Position numbers and translations under genes: made by a program. The notes beneath the pieces are model-generated. The model saw only the letters and a list, made by a program, of their open reading frames with translations, was not told the DNA's origin and ran no database searches. This document shows positions 59,484 to 64,000 of a stretch of 64,000 bases of DNA, one piece after another (within the stretch, counting starts at the first letter, position 1; every line of letters begins with the position of its first letter). This stretch comes from Methylobacterium sp. Leaf465 (lineage in GTDB: Bacteria; Pseudomonadota; Alphaproteobacteria; Rhizobiales; Beijerinckiaceae): NCBI RefSeq assembly GCF_001424705.1, contig NZ_LMRA01000048.1:62001-126000 (forward strand), read 5' to 3'.

Positions 59484-60353
59484 TTACGCCAACTCCCGTG
59501 CCAGGCTCGCCGGCAGGAAGAGCCGCGTCTGCGCCTCGATCTCGGCGCGCAGCGTCTCGGCGCCCGGGCAATCGGGAATCACCTCGATCGCCTCGCGCAC
59601 CAGACGCTTCAGGCGCGTGAGCGCCCCGCTCATCCCGAGGAGCGCGGCGGCGTTCGGGCGACCGAGCGTCGAGTCGCGGCCGACGGGCTTGCCGACCTCT
59701 TCCTGACGGCAGGCGACGTCGCGCAGATCGTCGGCCACCTGGTAGGCCTCGCCCAGGCATTCGCCGAGGAGACGCCACGGGAGCGACGGTACGCCCGCCG
59801 CGGCGGCCCCCGTGACCGTCGCGGCGGCGAACAGGGCCCCGGTCTTGGCCTGTTGATACTCGGTCAACGCCACGGTCGGCTCGGACTCCCAGGCCTGGCC
59901 GGCGGCGATCCCGGAGGGCGAACCGGCCGCCCGGGCCACGAGGCCGACCAGGGCGGCGAGCCGCTTCGGATTCCGGGCCGCGCCGCGCGCCAGCGTCTCG
60001 AAGGCGGACACGATGAGGGCGTCGCCCGTCAGCACCGCCAGGGGCTCGCCGAAGGCCGCATGGACGGACGGCTGGCCGCGCCGAAGGGGCGCGTCGTCGA
60101 AGCACGGCAGATCGTCGTGGACCAGGGAGGCACAGTGCAGAAGTTCGATGGCTGCCGCCGCTGCGTCCGAGGCTGCCGGATCGTCGTCACCGCAGGCGCG
60201 CGCCACCGACAGGCACAGGCGGGGGCGGATCCGGTGTCCGCCGGGAAAGACGGCGTAGCGGATCGACTCCGCGAGTCGTGGCGGCGCTCCGGGTGCTTCC
60301 AGGTGGGAAACGGCAGCGTCGAGGGCCTGCTCGATGCGACGGTTGGCGTCCAT
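59484..60353 (-). CDS. crtE: Geranylgeranyl diphosphate synthase
   Basis: CrtE makes the C20 precursor of carotenoids and of the bacteriochlorophyll tail. The 289-residue protein has the first Asp-rich motif DDLPCFDD at 80-87, the Arg pair of LRRGQPSVH and the second Asp-rich motif DDLRD near 222. It is the first gene of the superoperon and is divergent from crtD, with a PpsR motif in the gap. Confidence 0.93.
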   Translation of the reverse strand: MDANRRIEQALDAAVSHLEAPGAPPRLAESIRYAVFPGGHRIRPRLCLSVARACGDDDPAASDAAAAAIELLHCASLVHDDLPCFDDAPLRRGQPSVHAAFGEPLAVLTGDALIVSAFETLARGAARNPKRLAALVGLVARAAGSPSGIAAGQAWESEPTVALTEYQQAKTGALFAAATVTGAAAAGVPSLPWRLLGECLGEAYQVADDLRDVACRQEEVGKPVGRDSTLGRPNAAALLGMSGALTRLKRLVREAIEVIPDCPGAETLRAEIEAQTRLFLPASLARELA

Positions 60354-60394
60354 TGGCCGTGACTCCCATGCCGCTTGTTCTCGAAGATCGAAAG

Positions 60395-60412
60395 TGTCAG
60401 TATTTGTTGACA
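60395..60412. promoter_or_regulatory. PpsR/CrtJ-type binding site between crtE and crtD
   Basis: TGTCAGTATTTGTTGACA is a perfect TGT-N12-ACA motif, 42 bases upstream of the crtE ATG and 37 bases upstream of crtD. A bound dimer could repress both divergent units at once. The TTGACA at its right end also resembles a -35 element for crtD. Confidence 0.7.
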
Positions 60413-60414
60413 GT

Positions 60415-60437
60415 CGTCAAGTCAGATTTACTTGACG
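60415..60437. promoter_or_regulatory. CGTCAAGT-N7-ACTTGACG palindrome before crtD
   Basis: CGTCAAGT (60415-60422) and ACTTGACG (60430-60437) form a perfect 8-bp inverted repeat with a seven-base centre, two bases after the PpsR motif and 12 bases before the crtD start. A related but partial version (CGTCAAG...ACTTA) follows the PpsR motif at bchC. It may be a second operator or a hairpin in the crtD leader. Confidence 0.55.
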
Positions 60438-60449
60438 GGAGGGAACCAC

Positions 60450-61973
60450 GTGAAGATCGTCATCATCGGCGCGGGGATCGGAGGCCTGGTGGCGGCCCTG
60501 CGGCTCGCCCATGCGGGCCTCGACGTGACGGTGCTGGAGCGGGCGCAGCGGCCGGGCGGCAAGATGCGACGCGTGCCGGTGGGCGAGGCGGCGGTCGATG
60601 CCGGTCCTACCGTGTTCACGATGCGCTGGGTCTTCGAGGAGATCTTTGCCGAATGCGGCGCGGATCTCGCCGCCCATGTCGGGCTGGAGCCGGCCGCGAT
60701 CCTGGCCCGCCACGCCTGGGGACCGGGCGAACAGCTCGACCTCCACGCCGATCCGGACGCCTCCGAGACGGCCATCGCGGACTTCGCCGGGGCGCGCGAG
60801 CGCGACGGATACCGCCGGTTCCGCGCCCGGGCGGCCGAGGTCTACGCCACCCTGGAGGGGCCCTTCATTCGTGGCGAGCGCCCGAGCCCGATCGATCTGA
60901 CCCGCCGGGCCGGCCTCTCGGGACTGGGCGACCTCTGGCGAATCCAGCCCTTCACGACCCTGTGGCGCGCGCTGGGCGACTACTTCGAAGACCCGCGCCT
61001 GCGCCAGCTCTTCGGCCGCTACGCGACCTATTGCGGCTCGTCGCCCTTCGCGGCCCCCGCGACCCTGATGCTGGTGGCCCATGTGGAGAGCCAGGGCGTC
61101 TGGCACGTGGCCGGCGGCCTCAGCCGCCTTGCCGCCGCGGTCGCCGATCTGGCGGCGGAGCGCGGCGCCGGATTCCGCTACGGGACGGCCGCGAGGGGCA
61201 TCGCCGTGCAGGGCGGCCGCGTCGTCGGCGTCGATCTCGACGACGGCGAGCGGCTGACCGCGGATGCCGTCGTCTGCAATGCCGATGTGGCGGCCCTGGC
61301 CGACGGCCTGCTCGGACGCGACGCCGCCCGGGCGGCCGAGACCGTCCCGGCCTCCGAGCGGTCGCTCTCGGCGGTCACGCTCTGCGCGCAGGCCCGCGCC
61401 GAAGGCTTTCCGCTCTCGCGGCACACGGTGTTCTTCTCGGGCGACTCCGCCGCGGAGTTTGCGCGCATCCGTGCCGGGCATCTGCCGGACGATCCCACCG
61501 TCTACGTCTGCGCGCAGGATCGCACCGACGCGAACGCGCCGTCGGGTCGGCCCGAGCGCCTGCTCTGCCTCGTCAATGCCCCGGCCCGGACCTTCAGCCC
61601 CTCGGAGATCGAGACATGCGTGACCACGATGCGGCGGCGCCTGAGCGCGAGCGGATTGACCCTCTCGGAGACGGCGGATTCGGTGACGACGGGTCCGGCG
61701 GAGTTCGCGCGCCTGTTCCCGGGATCGGCGGGCGCCCTCTACGGACGGGCGTCCCACGGCTGGATGGCCTCGTTCAAGCGCCCGGGGGCCCGCACGCTGA
61801 TTCCGGGCCTCTACCTCGCGGGGGGGAGCGTCCATCCGGGACCGGGGGTGCCGATGGCGGCGCAGTCCGGGCGGATCGCGGCGGACAGCCTGCTGCGGGA
61901 CCGGAGCGGCGCCCGCGCTTCGATACGCGGGTGGATCGCGACGGCTACGTTTGGTGGTACGTCGATGCCCTGA
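60450..61973 (+). CDS. crtD: Methoxyneurosporene/hydroxyneurosporene dehydrogenase
   Basis: CrtD introduces the 3,4 double bond in acyclic carotenoids after CrtC has hydrated the end. The 507-residue flavoprotein of the CrtI family has the N-terminal FAD motif VIIGAGIGGLVAALRLAHAG (about 4-23) and DAGPTVFTMRWVFEEIFAEC, and ends with LYLAGGSVHPGPGVPMAAQS (about 450-470), the FAD-contact motif. The GTG at 60450 has GGGAGGG upstream. Its end overlaps crtC by 43 bases. Confidence 0.92.
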   Translation: MKIVIIGAGIGGLVAALRLAHAGLDVTVLERAQRPGGKMRRVPVGEAAVDAGPTVFTMRWVFEEIFAECGADLAAHVGLEPAAILARHAWGPGEQLDLHADPDASETAIADFAGARERDGYRRFRARAAEVYATLEGPFIRGERPSPIDLTRRAGLSGLGDLWRIQPFTTLWRALGDYFEDPRLRQLFGRYATYCGSSPFAAPATLMLVAHVESQGVWHVAGGLSRLAAAVADLAAERGAGFRYGTAARGIAVQGGRVVGVDLDDGERLTADAVVCNADVAALADGLLGRDAARAAETVPASERSLSAVTLCAQARAEGFPLSRHTVFFSGDSAAEFARIRAGHLPDDPTVYVCAQDRTDANAPSGRPERLLCLVNAPARTFSPSEIETCVTTMRRRLSASGLTLSETADSVTTGPAEFARLFPGSAGALYGRASHGWMASFKRPGARTLIPGLYLAGGSVHPGPGVPMAAQSGRIAADSLLRDRSGARASIRGWIATATFGGTSMP

Positions 61974-62830
61974 GCGAGGACGGCCGCCAGGGCCTGACCA
62001 TCATCGCCTTCATCGGCAGCGTGTTCTCGCCCTATTACGCCTGGGACCCCGCCCGCGACCCCTTCGATCACTGCGCCGTCAACGTCGTGCTCTACGGGGA
62101 GCGGGCCAACCGCTTCTGCATGACCGAGCGGGGCCGTGCGAGCCTCCACCGGGATGCGGACCACATCCGGATCGGTCCGAGCGGCCTGTCCTGGGACGGC
62201 ACAACCCTGACGATCCGCCTCGACGAGGTGACGGCGCCGATCCCCTCGCGGGTCCGGGGGACGGTGCGCCTGCGCCCGGGCGGCTTCACGCCGGGCCCCC
62301 GCACCCTCGACGCGCGGGGCCAGCACCGCTGGTGGCCGATGGCGCCCTCCTCGCCGGTGGAGGTGGCGCTGGAGGAGCCCGGGATCGCCTGGCGCGGAAC
62401 CGCCTACTTCGACACCAACCACGGCGACACGTCTCTCGAGGCCGCCTTCCGCGATTGGACCTGGTGCCGTGCCGACCTGCGCGACGGGGCCGCGATCCTG
62501 TACGACGTGAACCGGACGGACGGCACCCGGCAGGAACTCACCCTGTGCTTTGCCGCCGACGGAACGCCCCGGGACATCGATCCGCCGCGGCGTGTCGCGC
62601 TGCCGCCGACGCGGTTCTGGCGCATGCCGCGCGAGACACGCAGCGACGATGCGCGTGCCGAGGTCGCGCGGACCTTCGAGGACACGCCGTTCTACGCGCG
62701 CTCGTACCTGCGTTCGACCCTGCGCGGCGAGGCGGTGCGCCCAGTTCACGAGAGCCTGTCGCTCGCGCGGTTCCGTCACCCGCTGGTCCGGCTGATGCTT
62801 CCGTTCCGGATGCCGCGCCGGACGCGCTGA
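61931..62830 (+). CDS. crtC: Carotenoid 1,2-hydratase (hydroxyneurosporene synthase)
   Basis: CrtC adds water to the 1,2 double bond of neurosporene, lycopene and related carotenoids at the membrane. The protein of about 299 residues has DGYVWWYVDALSEDG at the start, IAFIGSVFSPYYAWDP, GRGQHRWWPMAP-like and YFDTNHGDTSLEAAFRDWTW, which are typical. The GTG at 61931 is the only usual start codon near the conserved N-terminus; PRFD residues conserved in the family lie just upstream, so the exact start is uncertain. It overlaps crtD by 43 bases. Confidence 0.9.
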   Translation: MDRDGYVWWYVDALSEDGRQGLTIIAFIGSVFSPYYAWDPARDPFDHCAVNVVLYGERANRFCMTERGRASLHRDADHIRIGPSGLSWDGTTLTIRLDEVTAPIPSRVRGTVRLRPGGFTPGPRTLDARGQHRWWPMAPSSPVEVALEEPGIAWRGTAYFDTNHGDTSLEAAFRDWTWCRADLRDGAAILYDVNRTDGTRQELTLCFAADGTPRDIDPPRRVALPPTRFWRMPRETRSDDARAEVARTFEDTPFYARSYLRSTLRGEAVRPVHESLSLARFRHPLVRLMLPFRMPRRTR

Positions 62831-62836
62831 AACGGA

Positions 62837-62998
62837 TCAGGCCGGCGGGTCCTTCGCCCGCTCGGCCACCGCGCGCTGGGCCGCCGCCCGGTCGCGCCGG
62901 ATGCCGCGCTTCAGGACGACGAGCTGCCAGATCGCCAGCCCGAGGGCGAGCGCGAAGACGAGACCGATGTCGAAGGCGGCGAAGAGCGGGTCGGTCAC
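62837..62998 (-). CDS. Small membrane protein coupled to crtB
   Basis: This 53-residue protein has one membrane helix (FDIGLVFALALGLAIWQLVVL, about 9-29) and a strongly basic C-terminal tail. Its GTG start overlaps the crtB stop by four bases (GTGA), so the two are translationally coupled. No family is recognised. It is convergent with crtC, six bases away. Confidence 0.65.
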   Translation of the reverse strand: MTDPLFAAFDIGLVFALALGLAIWQLVVLKRGIRRDRAAAQRAVAERAKDPPA

Positions 62999-64000
62999 GG
63001 GCCGGCCGGCAGCGCGGCCTCGCGCGCCCGCAGGGTCTCGACGAGGTCGAGGACCCGGGCCGCCTGGGCGGGGACGTTCCACCAGGCCGTCGGCACCGGC
63101 ACGGGCTGGGCGGCCACGGCCTCCACCAGGAAGGCGGTCTCGGCCAGGGCCGGCTCGGCCAGGTCTCGCTCGATCAGGCCCGGCGCGGCGGCCAGGGGCA
63201 GGAGGGCCCGGGCCATCAGGGCGGCCTTGCGCCGGCCGGGAACGCGGGCGCGGGTGGCGACCGGGTCGAGGCCGCCACGCTCGAGGTCGCGGCCGATCTC
63301 GGCGTAGATCAGGCGGGCGGCGCGGATGGCGGGCCGGCAATCGAGGGGCAGCCCGGGGATGCCCGCCTCGGCCCGGGCGTAGAGCGAATCGGCGACGGCG
63401 AGCAGACGACCGACGATCGCCCGCAGTTCCGGGCCGGCGACCGGATCGGCGAGGAAGGCGTCCGGGTCGAGGCCGGCCTCCCGCATCCAGGCGAGCGGCA
63501 GGTAGAGGCGCCCGGCCCGGGCATCCTCGCCGACGTCGCGGGCGATGTTGGTGAACTGCATGGCGACGCCGAGGTCGCAGGCCCGGGCGAGCACGGCGGC
63601 GTCGCGCACGCCCATCAGCACGGTCATCATCGCACCGACGCTGCCGGCGACCCGGGCCGCATAGGCGGTGAGGTCGGACAGGGTCTCGTAGCGCCGCCCC
63701 TGCGCGTCCCAGGCCAGCCCCTCGATGAGGGCGGCGGGCAGGGCCTGGGGCAGCGTGTGGCCGGCCACGAGGTCGGCCATGGCCCGGTCGGCGGGGGAAT
63801 CCGAAGGGGCTTCGTCGTAGATGCGAGCAAGGCGGGTGGCGAGGCGCGCCAGGGCCGCCGGACGGTCGCGGGCCGGGGCATGGTCCACCGCGTCGTCGGA
63901 CAGGCGGCAGAAGGCGTAGAGCCCGTAGGCCGGCCGCCGGACCCGGGCCGGCAGCAGGGCGGAGGCGGCAAAGAAGCTGCGCGAGCCGTCCCGGATCGCG
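62995..64000 (-). CDS. crtB: Phytoene synthase (5' end outside the window)
   Basis: CrtB condenses two geranylgeranyl diphosphates to phytoene, the first dedicated carotenoid step. About 335 residues are visible; the start codon lies beyond base 64000. The visible N-terminal end reads GSRSFFAASALLPARVRRPA, followed by the first Asp-rich motif SDDAVD and the second DVGEDARAGRLYLPLAW. The in-frame GTG at 63888 is internal, not the start. A crtI gene is expected just upstream on the minus strand, outside the window. Confidence 0.93.
   Translation of the reverse strand, partial: AIRDGSRSFFAASALLPARVRRPAYGLYAFCRLSDDAVDHAPARDRPAALARLATRLARIYDEAPSDSPADRAMADLVAGHTLPQALPAALIEGLAWDAQGRRYETLSDLTAYAARVAGSVGAMMTVLMGVRDAAVLARACDLGVAMQFTNIARDVGEDARAGRLYLPLAWMREAGLDPDAFLADPVAGPELRAIVGRLLAVADSLYARAEAGIPGLPLDCRPAIRAARLIYAEIGRDLERGGLDPVATRARVPGRRKAALMARALLPLAAAPGLIERDLAEPALAETAFLVEAVAAQPVPVPTAWWNVPAQAARVLDLVETLRAREAALPAGP

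Noticed and set aside
61552..62830. Very long open frame that would fuse unrelated sequence to CrtC
   Set aside because: The upstream part is the third-frame shadow of crtD: it is Arg/Gly/Pro-rich and has no domain. Only the part from about 61931 matches the hydratase family.

Overview
The window is very GC-rich and reads as chromosomal DNA of a pigmented, facultatively methylotrophic alphaproteobacterium. The best fit is the family Methylobacteriaceae (Methylobacterium/Methylorubrum-like). This rests on a type-2 reaction-centre photosynthesis cluster with spirilloxanthin-branch carotenoid genes, next to a periplasmic, cytochrome-b-linked formate dehydrogenase and its accessory genes. The assignment is an inference from gene content, not from a database search. 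I saw no rRNA, tRNA, CRISPR array, insertion sequence or prophage.

Layout. (1) 0.3-6.1 kb: a PAS-PAS sigma-54 activator divergent from a nitrate/cyanate-type ABC transporter and cyanase; the intergenic region holds three palindromes and a textbook -24/-12 promoter. (2) 6.4-10.4 kb: a Tat-signal aldo/keto reductase downstream of larC-larE-larB, the nickel-pincer cofactor genes, with no larA. (3) 10.5-15 kb: a PAS/HWE-type histidine kinase with a receiver protein, a ribosome-modulation-factor-like small protein, a Crp/Fnr regulator and a cupin. (4) 15-21.6 kb: a Wadjet/MksBEF-type SMC operon (jetA, a small unknown gene, jetB, jetC) with no jetD. (5) 21.7-24.1 kb: small envelope proteins and a polysaccharide-lyase-like protein.

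(6) 24.4-32.6 kb: tungstate transporter tupABC, a ModE-HTH/binding-protein regulator, mobB, and three MoeA-family genes, one fused to a binding-protein-like domain and one degenerate. (7) 32.7-47.1 kb: a formate dehydrogenase island. It holds a WD40-cytochrome c fusion, a multi-cluster ferredoxin-like protein, a biotin/lipoate-ligase-like protein, four conserved proteins of unknown function (DUF6505, DUF6352, DUF3305, DUF3306), a TorD-type chaperone, a small Tat protein, fdhA, fdhB, fdhC and two small exported proteins. Regions 6 and 7 make functional sense together: metal uptake, pterin-cofactor insertion, enzyme folding and export, and electron transfer to the membrane. (8) 47.1-49.1 kb: a shikimate-dehydrogenase-like gene, a small XRE regulator and a cytochrome c.

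(9) 49.2-64.0 kb: part of the photosynthesis gene cluster. A minus-strand superoperon crtE-crtF-bchC-bchX-bchY-bchZ-pufQ-pufB-pufA-pufL-pufM-pufC makes carotenoid precursors, bacteriochlorophyll a, light-harvesting complex 1 and the reaction centre. Divergent crtD-crtC and a minus-strand crtB, cut by the window end, complete the carotenoid genes seen here. Two perfect TGT-N12-ACA motifs, the PpsR/CrtJ binding pattern, lie upstream of bchC and between crtE and crtD, which suggests redox/light repression of the whole block.
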